Below are positions 1-13,088 of a stretch of 64,000 nucleotides of DNA, piece after piece. The stretch is from contig NW_019091385.1 of assembly GCF_001949145.1 (NCBI RefSeq), positions 2,167,002-2,231,001 of the forward strand, written 5' to 3'. Source of the stretch: Acanthaster planci (Eukaryota; Echinodermata; Asteroidea; Valvatida; Acanthasteridae). Every line of letters starts with the position of its first letter. Within the stretch, counting starts at the first letter, position 1. The notes below the pieces were generated by a model. That model was not told where the DNA came from. It did not search any database and worked only from the letters and a program-made list of their open reading frames with translations. The position numbers were made by a program, and so were the translations under genes.

Positions 1-3000
1 CCCCATCTCTGCTTGCCGCACTACCCTCCCGTCGTTTTTTCGCATCTCACGCACTTCCACCAGCGGGGGCGTTATATAGCCTGTGCGGTGCGCCCAGTTT
101 AATTGGGAGGGGTTGTCCAAAGGCCTTGTGGCAGGTTATTACTGGACCAAAACCACGTGGAAAAGCTACTGAACCATTTTTTTTACATTATAAGCTGTAC
201 TGCGGATCGGTGGAAATGTGATGGTTAATCCCTCAACGATGATGTTGCTCCGAAAGTCACTCGTTATATCATGATACGGAAATATTTTCAGGCAAACAAT
301 TGACAAGTAATATATTTTTAAATAGTCGCTCGTCATAGCTCTACAACATATCCCATAGTTTTTCACGAAGTGAGTTATCAGTTGAACTAAATGTTTCGTT
401 CAAGCTTTCGATACAGTTTTAGAGGCCTACATAAATCTAGCAGGAACACTCAACTTTTACTCCCTACACTTTACCAACACGCAGTTTCCGAGTCTCCGCA
501 GGTTGTAATCAAAACAATAATCATAACTCTTCTTTCTTATAGTCTTTCACTGTTTTGATTTCTCAAGTTGAGGCCACAATAATATCGGATGACGAATACA
601 CGTTCATCGACAAGTTCGTCTGCATTCAACAAGATACATGTACAAGACTCGCCAAGACAACCTTGGAAAAGACTGTTACAAGTCTAGCTGTCTCCTCAGC
701 GCTTAAGTTCCTCTCAGTTCCCACTGGCGCAATTCAACCTTGTGACTCTAAAACAGGTGTCATATAATGTAATTATTTACAATAAATTCCTGACGTATGC
801 CTATAAAATGGACTCGTCTGATACAGGTGGCCCATTGACACTTGACCGAAAAGGTCACTGCGGAGGTCACCGTATTTACATAAGATGTGTGGAAGTTGCA
901 TGCTCTATGGGAATTGGGTGATGAGAAGGCTTGTGTGCCATTGAAGAGAGACCGTTCGCCGAACACTGGTTTGGTGTTGATTCGAAATTGGGGGAGGTGT
1001 GTGAAATGGCCTACTGTGCAAGATGTCCCGGAACTATGACAACCTATTACATTTCCCAATTTTGAATTTCACAGACTTTCAAATTAGATGCGCTTGGTAC
1101 AAAAATAGACCTACAGTGGTATTGTCTCACAACACTCAGTAGATTTACAATGTGTCTTCTTGGAGAGATTAATTATGGATGAAATTCAAGTTGACACATC
1201 ACAGGTATATGCCTTTACCACCTGGACCGCTTTTGTAGGTTACTGCATGCACATAAATCATGCAACTACATGTACTTATAAACTTACATTAAATAAAATT
1301 ATTGAAGTAAATTTCCTGCAAAGTTAATCATGAATACAAGTAGAGTAAAAGTGCCAATAACAACAAATGCACAAAACCGCTTGTTTTGAAATTTCTTTAT
1401 CTTAATTCTCCAACTCGTTAACATCTATACTATACACTTAATTGCGAAGTCAACATCTGTCTGGTCATCTGCATTTCTGGTGCTACATGTGGAAGTGTCC
1501 TAAAGCATGCGAAAGTCGTCATCAAACTGAACAAAGTGCTTATAGACCTCGAATCAATGGTCACTATATAGAGACAAAGGGAAACACCGACCATCCGAAG
1601 TTACTTTGCAGCGCTTCCCGCTGTCTGTAGTCCTAACTCTGCATAAGCTGAACAGCATGGGTGGCGGCTCATAGTCGGCAACCTGTGAAACAAAAAATAG
1701 CACAGACGCGGCATTACAGAAATAATATCTCTACAAACTATACTGACTGGAAATCATTATCATACCCAGGTTGCCGAGCGAAATGCGCCATACTGAACTA
1801 CCAGTGTATCGCTATGACACTAGGTCACGACGCCGAGAGTCCCAGAGGCAGCGGACCGCGATCGTCCTCCAGGACCGTCTACACAATACAGCAGAAGCCG
1901 AAGATCAATCTCAAAAACCTGTCGTCTCGATGACCTATAATTAAACCGGGTTGAGCGGTTCATCAGCCCAGACAGACAGAAACCAGCTTTGCCTGTAGGG
2001 TCGTCTACAGAGTTTCAGTCGGCATTTTAGGTCTGCCTATCTAATTGTGTGTCTCGAGAATGTTCTGTCAGAATGTCCCCTTTTTCAATTTCTTTTGTCA
2101 ATAAGATTTTGGATTTTACATCTTTTGGGAAAATTCATTGTTACTTGGCAAATTTGCCCCTAAAGAATCTGTCCACAATGCGGTGGAGTAACGCTGCATA
2201 ACTGACATCGCGCTGCTGAATCAACACTGGAAAGATTCGTGTCGGTATAGCAATGAAGTATGTGCAGAAGGCGCCTTCCCGTTGTCGATAACAGGTTTCA
2301 TAACATCTATTGAAGTTGAGGCATAATAAAATTGAATGATAAATACGAACCAACAAAGGGCGTGTCGCCATTTTCTGGCAACGATGCGATTATTGTGGGT
2401 AGTCGTATGATGGGAGGGAAGATGTGCCAATTTTAATAACTTGTTAACAAGTAGCACACACCAACACAGGATGAACACGTAGTTTCTCCACAGCTTTTCA
2501 GCAGGCACCGGAACCCAGGACTCACACAACGGGGCCAAGAGCACGAATAACGGAAGGAACTGCGCATTAAAGTTCCTATCTAGAAACAGTTCCTTTATAA
2601 ATTGACCCACTTTCTGAAAACCCAAAGGTGCATAGCTTCAGGCCCCCTCCCTCCTTTCACAGGCAACAGGGGATACGGGCACGGTAATGAGTGCTCACCG
2701 GAATGGTTATATTTAAAACAACGCCCACCTAAACTGCCTGGCTTCCCCTGGGAAACTGGGAACGAGCAAGCGCTTGCCAGCGACCGAAACATGATCAAAC
2801 TAAAGAGCTAAACCTGATGTCTAGATTTTACTGAACTCCCGACCAGAACGGAAGTAATGACGCAAGCAAATGGGGCACAGATCGTTTCAATGTGGGCGAT
2901 GATGACTTGTGTATGTCCGTCCAGCTTCAAAGATGACAGGAATCTGCTGAAGGAACAGAGACATTATTTGCTGCTGTCACCAGTGAAAACGCATCTTGAG

Positions 3001-4096
3001 AATTCCTCGGATAGGGGCGGATCTGGCGAGTGGAAAGGAAGGGGGATGTTCAGAAACAGCACGTTTTTGTCGCAGTCGTAAAATTGCTGCAATGCAATGC
3101 GGTTAATATTAAGAAGGTCATACCATCCTTGGGTAGCATGCACACGGCTTTAGGAACAGGGTGGGAAATGTAGCACACCAATTCAATACGCGATTCCAAT
3201 GTGGGACAGGTCCTTCACGTCCATCGTATCATTTATTTAAAGCTGTTATCGTTCATCTTCACTCCAATGAGGTGTGATCTGCGATTCAATAACGAACTGG
3301 TCTGTCACTTTAATGTTCCCCGTCGTAGCCATGGCAGATACTTGCCCCCCAAAGGATGAACATTAAATATGTTCGCAACCTGCTTTTGATCCGGTAAATC
3401 TGCTGCAGATAAAATATTCCGATAATGCAATCATCGAGGAGGTAGTAGCAATTATGAAGGGAGCATCGACCGGGAAAGCAATGATCACGTGTGGTTGAGG
3501 AGTCTTGCAGCCTGGGAACGAGGGGCGTATCTCTCGGTCACCTGGGCACCCCGCACCTTTGGATTTGCGCGGTTAAAAAGAGGCACAGAGTCGCCCCCTT
3601 GCCCCAACATGACATCACCTTCGATTTCTTGTCTTAGAAGAAAATGCCTGACATATGCTGTGATGGCAGGAGGGGCAGAACACTGTAGACAAACGAGGAT
3701 GTGTCAATTTACGGAGCGGACAAAAGTTCACGGGAGCCTGGCCGGTGACAGTCTTTGACAGTTCCCGATTTGAACTCGCTGAAGAACGGACCAGTCGTTT
3801 CCTCTAAACTTTCCTCTAAACGATTGCAGCTGGGGGGAGTGGTGGTTGTTTTAAAAAAAATCAGTCGCCTGTTGAAGTGGGGAGATCGGATGACAGTAAT
3901 AACGCTTATCCTGGCGCGGAAGACAGTTTGATTCAACACATGCGGCTGAAGAGGATGACATTTGATTAGAAGATTACCAGATAAACATTGTTTGGTTTTA
4001 ACTGCCGTATTTTTGTTACCCGAATCATGACGGGAAGAGGTGTGGGCAGTATAGGCCTATATGGTTTCTACACTCTAGAAAATGAAACTAAATTTT
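1..4096. other. Gene-less stretch
   Basis: No reading frame here resembles a known protein and none shows codon-position bias by eye. Open frames are short (up to about 134 codons, at 2221-2625 minus) and of random composition. TACATGTA palindromes occur at 635-642 and 1267-1274. A short direct duplication of TTTCCTCTAAAC lies near 3799-3823. Nothing else is recognised. Confidence 0.6.
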
Positions 4097-4165
4097 AAAC
4101 ATATTTCTAAACACTTTTTTGTACCCACTTAAACGTATGCGTTTAGGAAACATATTCCTAAACAC
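4097..4165. repeat. Nested AT-rich direct and inverted repeats
   Basis: Two 18-bp direct copies, 4097-4114 and 4148-4165, differ at one base (core AAACATATT[T/C]CTAAACAC). Between them is a perfect 16-bp palindrome at 4130-4145 (TAAACGTA/TGCGTTTA arms). The second copy is itself the right part of an inverted repeat at 4141-4163, with GTTTAGGA and TCCTAAAC arms. The arrangement suggests a small hairpin-forming element or a fragment of a terminal-inverted-repeat transposon. No known family is recognised. Confidence 0.5.
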
Positions 4166-7100
4166 ATTTCAATACACATGTCAGGGGTCAAACATGTGGA
4201 AAAGGTAGGTACCAAAAAATGTTAAACTCTAAACGTTGTTTTACAATTTATACAATGGGGGGAAGGTGAGGCTACTGGACCACTTAAGCACATTCTTGAT
4301 TCTATACCATATTCAATAATCCAGGAAAAGGATAAAACTACTCTTAAAACATGACCAAAGCACTTGTTTGTTTATTGCAAACAGCTGAAGTCAATTACAT
4401 CAATAAACCTTATGAATATTAACTCATTAAAAATTCGTGAAAAAGTGGATCACCAGCCCCACACCTGGGGCAAGTGGACCACATTATAAAACCTTAAAAC
4501 TTGCCACCAACAGAGTACGAAATGAACGTTGGAAGGAGTAAATTGATAATAAAGCACTGAAATAGGCAATCGTAATTATTTTAGACGCACCAGAGTTCAA
4601 TTTAAAAAATTAATTAAAAATTTCTGGTTTGGGGATGTTAAGCTAAGTGTGGAGTTTGTTGGTTTGGGCATTTTTATCCTAAATCATGGTTTGAAGTTTA
4701 TTTTTTAGGTTTATTTATATATTTCACTTGGGCCTCAATTTATGTTCAGCTTAATCTCCGAACAAAATAAATATACTGGCCAATTTCATAACCTTTCAAT
4801 TTAATTTAGTCTAAGAGTGGGCCAGTTACCCCGATGACCCACTTGCCCACCCTCCACTACAGCGGAGGGATTTTTGTCCGCATTAAGGAGTTCGAAAGCC
4901 TGCAGTGCAACTGGTCTGTGCATATCATCAGCAACCGAGCAGTAATGTAGCCACATCGCGTGTATTATTCCTCCTGCGCACATTACAACGGCAGCAACAT
5001 CACTATCAACTTTTGTCACTCTGCTGTTCATGCAAGGCATGCATGAACAGGCATTGCGAAATTCCTTGCAAAATACCCAAACCCCTTCCCGCGTCGACTT
5101 GAACGCCAATCCATCGTTCGTCAACACAAACAAACGGGGACAGCGGGACAGCGAGAAAAGGTTTCCCTTTTTCAGCCAATTATCTCTTTTCCCCCTTAAT
5201 CGTCCACAGTTGTTATTTTGACGCCATTCTATTTATATAACATTATTCTTTTGAACGAATGTAAAAAAACTTTAGCGCAGGTAGGTTCTATTTATAAAGT
5301 TTAGCCAACCGTTATATATGTCTGGTTCAAGGGGGTTGCAAACGATTACCACAAAAAAGACTTGAACCGTATCTGTACTTTTAAAAACTGTTCCCGAATC
5401 ATGCGTTGTTAAATTCTGTTAAAACGCTATTTTAAGAATTTACCGGTGCTTTTTGGACTCTGTGCATTGTTTTTAATTGCGCATAAAGAGTTCCAAGGCT
5501 TTCACATGCATGCCTCAAGGTTTACATGTACTGTACTTCCTACGTTATCAGGGCGTGGTGGGTCTAGTTTTGAAAGTTGTGAAACTCCGCCCCTGCGAGG
5601 AAACAGGTCCTTGCTGCAGTGATTAATAGAGGCCATGTTGATCTTGGTACAAACACGAAATTTCCCGGGGCAGGAAGTGGAGCTGTCCGGGTGAACGAAA
5701 GGGTTGACAGTAGCAGAGCAGTTCGAATTCCGAAAAGGTGTCTTCGCCCGACTGCTGCAAATGAAAAACGAAAACAAGTGCAAAACGGCTGTACGTATCG
5801 TACAACATTCATTCATACGTCACACGTATTCGTACACATACCATAATGAGATGATTTCAGAACTGATTAAAATTAGTGACATTCTACAATTTTATTGGTT
5901 TTCAACTGTAACTTAAGGTTAATTGAATTTGATTTCAGTTAAAATAAATTTCACTGTCTCCTTAATGTAAATTTTAACCAAAAAATCATACCATTCTGAT
6001 TTTTTTGCTTGATACGAATTGTTATCTTCAGCCTGTTTTTGCTCTTAACGAACTCTAACGACCAACGACGGAGGGACTATCACGGTGACACGCAGGGGTT
6101 GCTGTTCGCTTCACGGTCGTCCCTTGTCTCCCCGAGCGACATGACAGCGGGGAAGCACCGTTAACTGACAGCGGCCACCGAACAAGACTGTCACCGGGAA
6201 TCAATAACACAGGTGTCCGGGACAGGAATCTCATATATTTACCTGACGGCGGACCGCCGTCACCCCGGGTCAGTATTGTGAACTCCTCGAGAAACAAAAT
6301 TTATGCGGGGAGGGACGCTGTAATGAACGCCAGTTTCTTACAAGTTAATAATCGTAGCAATAATGACAATGAGTCGAGGTTGGCTTTAAATCAGGGCAAA
6401 GAGAGTTTGTGTGGGGAGCGATGCTGACTACAGGAACGGACAGTGAAAGATGGTTCGGGGCCGGCAGGATTGTCAAATTTGCAGGTGTGACGTGCCAGGT
6501 ATATGGGCAGGGGATCGGGAGGGGACGGTAGCGCAGGTGTTAGGTGGTGGTTTTATTCTTTCCTTTTTCTTGCACACTGAAAGAGTATTAGCCTCACCTC
6601 GGTCAAAGGTCGACAACATTAGAGAAATTGACAAGCCTTGGAGATTTATAGCGAGATTTGGATGGAGGTGACGTGCTGGCAAGCCGTGGATGCTCAGAGG
6701 ATTTGGGAATGATGGGGGACATGGTGCCGAGGTAGAGGTATCAGGGAGGCTGGTGGTGAAAGTGGGGACAGTGGTGATTGTCGCAATGGTGATGCAGCGG
6801 TGTCTGGCGGTGAAAGAAGTTTATATATATTGACTGCAGTTGTTTATGGAACTATACAAAAGCATTGATATGATCTGTCACAATAGTGGCACTGGTCAAG
6901 GTGGTAGTCACTAAGGCGATAGAATTGAACGAGGCTATCGAGGCTATTGCCGTTTTGGAAGTGGCATCGCCTTAAACGCTTGACTTGGTGAAGAAACCGT
7001 AGACGGTAAAACGGACAGCAGTGCAGATAGTGTCGGCACACACCAAGTCTTGACTTGACAAGAGTGGAGCCTGTAGTAGGCAATGTTAATGACAATGACG

Positions 7101-7770
7101 ATGATGGAATGACAGTGGTGACCACGACTGCATTAATTATGGTAACACACTTGAAGAAACTCGGAGATGGCGTTGGTAGGAGTAAAATGCAACGGTCACA
7201 GCACGACAGCGCTTCAGGTAACAATGAAGACAACAATGTATTTTTTATGAATGGGACAGGCTGCAGTACTGACCATCTCTCAGGGTGCTGACTCACACGT
7301 ACACAGATTTCTGGAAAGACATCGGAAGCTGCCAACACCGGAAGAATAAACTGCAGGAATCAAGGCTATGTACACATGTCAACGAGTCCTTCCTCTTCGT
7401 TTACGTCGGAAGTGATACCGTAAACAGTAAAACACCAACAACCATTACCAGCACGGGAAAACAAGTAAAAACAAGGCATTGAAATCCAAGCGCAATGGAA
7501 AGATCAAGTCGCTAAAACCGGAGCCATGTTTGGCCCTTTTTTAAAGGGGAAACTATTAGGGGCAAATTGATTGGGACACACAAACGCAGGTGAAGACAAG
7601 AGCGTGGAGAGTTTAACGCGATGAGAGTTTTATGAGTCGCGGTTTTGACAGCGGGGTTCAAGGGCGTAGGGCTCCCCTGTGAACCGCCATGGTTGCGCCT
7701 TGTGTGTGTCACAGACTTTGCTCCAAGTCCGCTACGGTAAAACACGTATAGTATCATGTACAAGTGCATG
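4166..7770. other. Gene-less stretch with degenerate GTG/GATG-rich tract
   Basis: No gene is supported. From roughly 6700 to 7160 the plus strand is rich in GGTGGT, GGTGAT and AATGACGATGATG-like words, an old, diverged simple-repeat or minisatellite tract. This keeps long frames open on the minus strand (164 codons at 6844-7338), with low-complexity products that I do not believe. A hairpin of GCCCCA/TGGGGC arms lies near 4456. Confidence 0.45.
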
Positions 7771-7793
7771 ATGTACATGTACATGTACATGTA
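7771..7793. repeat. (ACATGT)n microsatellite
   Basis: A tandem ACATGT tract of about four units, immediately followed by TATATAAG. It belongs to the set of TACATGTA-bearing loci scattered through the window; similar longer tracts are at 13050 and 43898. Confidence 0.85.
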
Positions 7794-10700
7794 TATAAGG
7801 TGCATGTATACCCTGCTTCGACTCTCACGTAACAAAGTTGCTCATACTTTCTTGTGGACCAAATTGGGTTGTCCTCCACGACACGAACTTATTCCAGTGT
7901 CACCAATTTGAAAGCAACTCATGAACAGACTGTATTGTAACACTCGTTTGTTACTGCCATTGTTACATCGTGTGAAAGGTAACGCACTACAAGTGGTTTT
8001 GAAGACCCCATTGCAGCCCTTAAATGATGTCGAACACCTGCTTTTGTTACATTTTTTTCAAACAACCACAAGGCAATTACCAGAATGTTTCGTTTCAAAG
8101 CCCGTATAAGGTCTCACCCTACTTCGTTGTAACGACAACAAAAGTGCATAGCGTTAAGTATCAATCACATTTATCATGTTCACTTCACGAATGCAAAGTT
8201 TGAAACCCTCAAAAGTAACATCTCAAGGAAATCTTCAAGAGCCGTAAGGGTCGCTTCCCAAACATGGCGGAATCGCGCCGTTGCTGGTCTATAGTCTGCA
8301 GAGTCTCGTAAACTATAAAGTGTGACGGGAAGTTGAACGCTTGCCGATCACTTTACACATTGCGGGGCAAACGGGTATCGACGATGCGATAATAAAAACA
8401 ACGAATTATGAGGTGCGTATAAATAAGAGAGGAAAATAAGTATCCCCACTTTTGACCCTGAGTGCGGGGGGAAGTGGGACGAAGTCTGAACTCAAACAGA
8501 GCCTTGCAAGGAAGAACGAAAGAAGCACGGATATTAGTAACGCACTTTCAATTCAGTTGCTTGAATTCGGGTTGTGTTCGTGTTAGTATCCCCTGGACAT
8601 TACACAGCACATGACATTGTCATAAAGTAAACCGTCTTGACGAATGAACCCTAATACTGTGAAGCAATGATGTACATAACTTATTGTGCTTGTCTGTTAT
8701 TAAAACATTCAGTCATGACGAAGGGAGTTAAGATGGGCGGGGTTATAGTTCGGAGGAAGGGAGCCTCCTTGAACCGTTTGTTTACAATTATGAGAGAAAC
8801 AATAATATACCAACAAAAGCATGGTTATACAAACACACTTTTTTCGAACAATTATCAATTTGGACATCCCCAATAATTTGTACTGTCATAACCATGCCGA
8901 ATCGCGAACAGTATGGATCAGGCTCTGGTGATTGATCAAAAGGTATTTGTTTTAAGGGCTTTTTACTTCCACGATTTATTTCCATCGCTGTTAAATTTTC
9001 GTCAGAGCTTCCTTGCCGATAACAACCGACTTTACATTTCTTGTTTTTACTGGGCCCCAGTGTTTTTCTTCACAACTGAAATGTAATCCTGCAAAGTTTG
9101 TATAGCTGCTTGAAATTCTGGTCACTAAAAGATGGGGGGTAAAAACACACAGGCAGTGATACTGTTTTCTAATGTGCATAAAGTTGCTGACCCAAACGAA
9201 GGTCGCATTATTCTATATATACGTTTATAAGGTAAAACAGGTTCATTCGCAGAATGGCTCGAAAATTGCCTTCCCCACCAGCCCAGTGAATATGCAGTAT
9301 TTACTTACGAAAACCCTTTGAAAAGGAAATGCACAGCTGCATGTTTAGCGTGAAATTCCAAGTTAGGCCAACGAGATTTTCACGTTCTCTCGACAGAACA
9401 GAATGATTAGAAATCATGGACAGACGTGAATACCATGTCCGAGATGTGACCAAAGAAAAAACACATGACGTTAAAAGTATTTTGATTATTGTAACAATTA
9501 CGTCATCATCTTTAAATGCCCCTTGCCACACACCCGCCAATTACTTTAAGGAAATCAATATCGGTGTCAATTCTTTGGATAATACTGAGGAAATAAAATG
9601 GTGGCAACCTGTTATGTGAAAAGTCGTTATCTGGAATGTTCGAGGTCTGTCTTTTAGAGGCAAGGTTCCCACAACGTCACGCCCTGGTATTATGTAAATA
9701 TTGACGGGATTGCGTTGGCGCTTCACTCGCTTCAAGTGCCCCGGTCGGCAATTGCCCTGTATAAGTTGACTGGGAAACATCCGTTCTGACGCGCGATAAA
9801 CGATCTCCGAAAAAAAAGACTTGTAAAATTGGAAATCGTCCAAAATAAATGGTCCTAAAGTTCGGCCAGATTCTCGTGAGTACTTGTGTTGTAATTCTGT
9901 AAGCCTTTCGCTGAGGGAGGTTGTGTACCACATACACAGCGCAAACATTAATCAAACGAAGCGGAAATGACTTGCCCCGTGACTGTGCGAGTCGAATTGG
10001 TTGGATGAAGCATGGTTGAAATGCTCGATATCGAAATCGACAATGCCGCTTCGTGCGGTGTTGGCGTTTGAATCGACTGTTTGTTGGTCGCACTGCTCTT
10101 TGTGTCTGGGTCTAAATCTTAGGGTGGGGGATGGTGACATATCCTATGTGGTTTCCCCTTGCTAGGTATATGTGCCAGGTACGAGCACGGTTGATTCAAG
10201 TTGAGCCCTCGAGTTACACATTTTCATGGCACCATGTAGGTCCATGCCTCTATGCCGAAAGTCGCATTCACTAACACCGCTGCACTATGTGAAAACCAAG
10301 CTCACATTTGGATAAAAGTCTGGCCTACTGCTATTAAGGAAATCAATCGTCATTAATTTACGTGTGCCTTGCCGTTGCCAGTGATTTCCGTGTTACCTGT
10401 TTGGTTGAGTGTGCGATGTGGCAACCGAGAGCGATCGCTCTGAACCCGTGGGACTCAGTGCATGATACTCGGCCCAGCCTTGTCCCGCTAGGTCACCGAG
10501 GGTCAATGCCGTACCACGGCAATCACGGTTTTAAAAAGTTAGTGGCCGTTAAGCAGGTACAACAAGCACAATATTTTGCACTAAAAGTACCAGAAAAAAA
10601 TTGGGTTCAGCCTCATTGAACTTAAGTTATAAGTTTCGGTAATTCATGACGAAAAAGAAACACTGAGGCTGGAAAAAAATCTCTGACAGCACGGCGTCTT

Positions 10701-10842
10701 ACAGGTCTTGTACAGATTCACACAAACAACACAAATCTTGCATCAACTGACAAACTTTTTTCTTCCATTGCATGAATTAAAAGTACTCTATGCAATGAGA
10801 GATTTTTATCACGGTATGGTACGGTTTCAAAACGCTGGGCAA
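7794..10842. other. Gene-less stretch
   Basis: Only short, random-looking open frames (up to 138 codons, on the minus strand at 9677-10093). No splice-flanked coding exon, RNA gene or repeat family was recognised. Confidence 0.5.
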
Positions 10843-11003
10843 TTTTTTTGCCCAACGTTGGGCACCAGGTGAATCTCCTAACACTTTGGTGAACAGATTA
10901 CCTAACTGCGTTTCTCTCCTAAAATATGGGAAAACCTGTCTCAATTTACCCCACGGTCTACCAGTTTAGCAATTCACCTGGTACCCCGCGTTGGACAATA
11001 AAA
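10843..11003. mobile_element. Candidate MITE-like element with 25-bp terminal inverted repeats
   Basis: The left arm at 10850-10874 and the right arm at 10972-10996 are inverted copies matching at 21 of 25 positions, including an 11-bp perfect core ACCAGGTGAAT. Homology continues outward into T-rich/A-rich flanks (to about 10843 and 11003) and weakly inward. The left arm contains a perfect 14-bp palindrome (GCCCAACGTTGGGC, 10850-10863) and overlaps a TGGGCAA/TTGCCCA stem-loop at 10836-10854. The internal segment is only about 97 bp with no coding capacity, as expected for a non-autonomous DNA transposon. No convincing target-site duplication was seen, and the family is not recognised. Confidence 0.5.
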
Positions 11004-11013
11004 AACATATGCG

Positions 11014-11069
11014 TTATATATATAACGTTAAATATATATATATATATATATAACGATATATATATAATA
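11014..11069. repeat. (TA)n tract
   Basis: Alternating TA runs interrupted by AACGTTAA and AACGA. The whole tract is close to self-complementary. It directly follows the MITE-like element, a common insertion context for TA-targeting transposons, though that link is only inference. Confidence 0.85.
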
Positions 11070-13049
11070 CAAATAAAATATATCTGCGTTTTTATAGTGC
11101 AACCTACCAAAACCAACCTATCTCTTATACAATCAGAGCTTTTGAGTTTGTGGAATGTTTCAATGAATAATTTACGGTGGTCAGGATATTATTGAGTATG
11201 AGGTATTCACTCCAAAGCGGAAAACTGGATTACCAAAGATTCCACCTGGAGCCATCCAAGTATATATGTCTCTCCTCCCCCGGAGCCCGTTATCCATACA
11301 ATGACGTACTGTAAAATGGGCCCACGAATTGGAAGATCTGTCCTCTGTTCCTGATGTTCACCCGAAGGTTAAGAAGTCAGCCACAGAACCATGCAAGAAG
11401 ACAAAGGTTACTTTATAAACAAAAGTCGAGGCGCCAGTGGAGAGCACTCCGTCTTTGTACTTCAGGGCCCGTTTGTCATCCCAGTCCACTTGACATTGTA
11501 GTCAGGGCCCCCTAGGTGACGTCAAGGACACAGTGCCTGTCTGCTAGGCAGACGTCGGGGACACGCACTATTGCCTGGTAACCGTTGTACTGCCTGCAAG
11601 TGATGTGAGCGGTGGTCAGCTGTGGTTCTCAGGAGTTTCTCCTTCACGATTTCGAAGTGATTTTCAGTACACGCGCCCTCTTAATCGTGTGACGTGGTGG
11701 CGGCTACCCATAACCTGCCCAGAGTACGAGTTACGATTGAGTGAAAGACATTTTGAAATAAAAATGACAACGACGACACTCCAAGACGCCAACTTTTAAC
11801 TGTGTGGTGATTGATTGCGCACGGAGCAAATTGGATTTCACCGAATTCACGTTTTGTTTTCTGTTCACGGGCTCATTCAATCATTCCCCATTGATGTCCA
11901 TTATAATATTATGTCTGTATTAATAAACATAGTTTTAACAAGGCGGGGGAATGTTTAGGGAAGTTGTCTATTGCACTCAAGATGCATGAAGATAGTAATT
12001 CTTAGTCGATCACATATTCTTGCCAACAAACCGAGCTGAGCGTTTTGTATGCTGTATTGAATGTGTTACGCGCCACACATCATGTTGTAGGCCCTGCACA
12101 TCTGTTATTTCGATTTGGGTAGAGCGCGTACCCGGCACCCATTGGGACCATGACGAGTTAATTGCAACGGACTGTCCTATGTTTATCAGGTGAAGTTGTA
12201 TTTTTATGATCCACGCGACAAGACGCACGAATTCATTACAAACGTGAGCATGGCCATTTAACTGACAGCACACAGGTAATGTTGATTAAACAAAAATCTG
12301 GATCAAAAAGACCGTCTGTATTAAAATCTTCGCCGCGACTCAACCTATTCTCAAGTGGAACAGAAATCATTATCCCTCACCCCACTGTCAAACTTAAATC
12401 ATCCTTTCAAAATAATACCGTTGTTTCATGCACGATTCCATTGTATAAAGAGGACTGTTGAGAGCAAAAAACATGACTTTCGGGCAATTCATTGGCCGTT
12501 ACGGAACATGGATTTCCACTCCCGAACTTTTATACGCACCACTTCCATCACAACAGAGAACCACATGTATTTTGTTTCTTGCTCGATTCAAAGGGCCATG
12601 TATAGTATTCCATGATTCGAAGGGACTGAAAAGTACGAAAAACATGTCATATTTGAGTTTTTTTTATCTTTCATGGCTGTGTGAGTGTGTGCCCGTTTTC
12701 TGTGAAGTGCTCATTTGTGTAGAACAAAAGCAGTGCAATTATAGTGCATGAAATGATGGCATTTTTAATGACAAATGGAAAATCTTTGTTGCCGAATGTA
12801 AATAGCTGATGACATTCATCAACAGTGGTATCCTGAATTCTGCTCTCATTGACAAGAGTCGAGTCAATTCTGCGTTCTCATTTGTTCCAATCACTATGTG
12901 CGTTTTCACGCAACTCGATACCCAAGAATACCTTTAATGGTTCGGTGTGCTTCCACAGAGGACACAAGGTTCAAACCACAAAGCCCAGCATGGCAGTCAG
13001 TTCTGCATAGCTGTGTTGACATCGGCAGGACACTGCTTGGCTAGGTGAG
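11070..13049. other. Gene-less stretch
   Basis: No coding exon, RNA gene or repeat recognised. Open frames are at most 97 codons and unremarkable. Confidence 0.5.
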
Positions 13050-13088
13050 ATGTACATGTACATGTACATGAATACATGTACATGTACA
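13050..13088. repeat. Interrupted (ACATGT)n microsatellite
   Basis: Two blocks of ACATGT units separated by a GAATA interruption. This is the longest of the TACATGTA tracts in the window. Confidence 0.85.

Noticed and set aside
6844-7338. 164-codon minus frame
   Set aside because: Kept open by a degenerate GTG/GATG simple-repeat tract.
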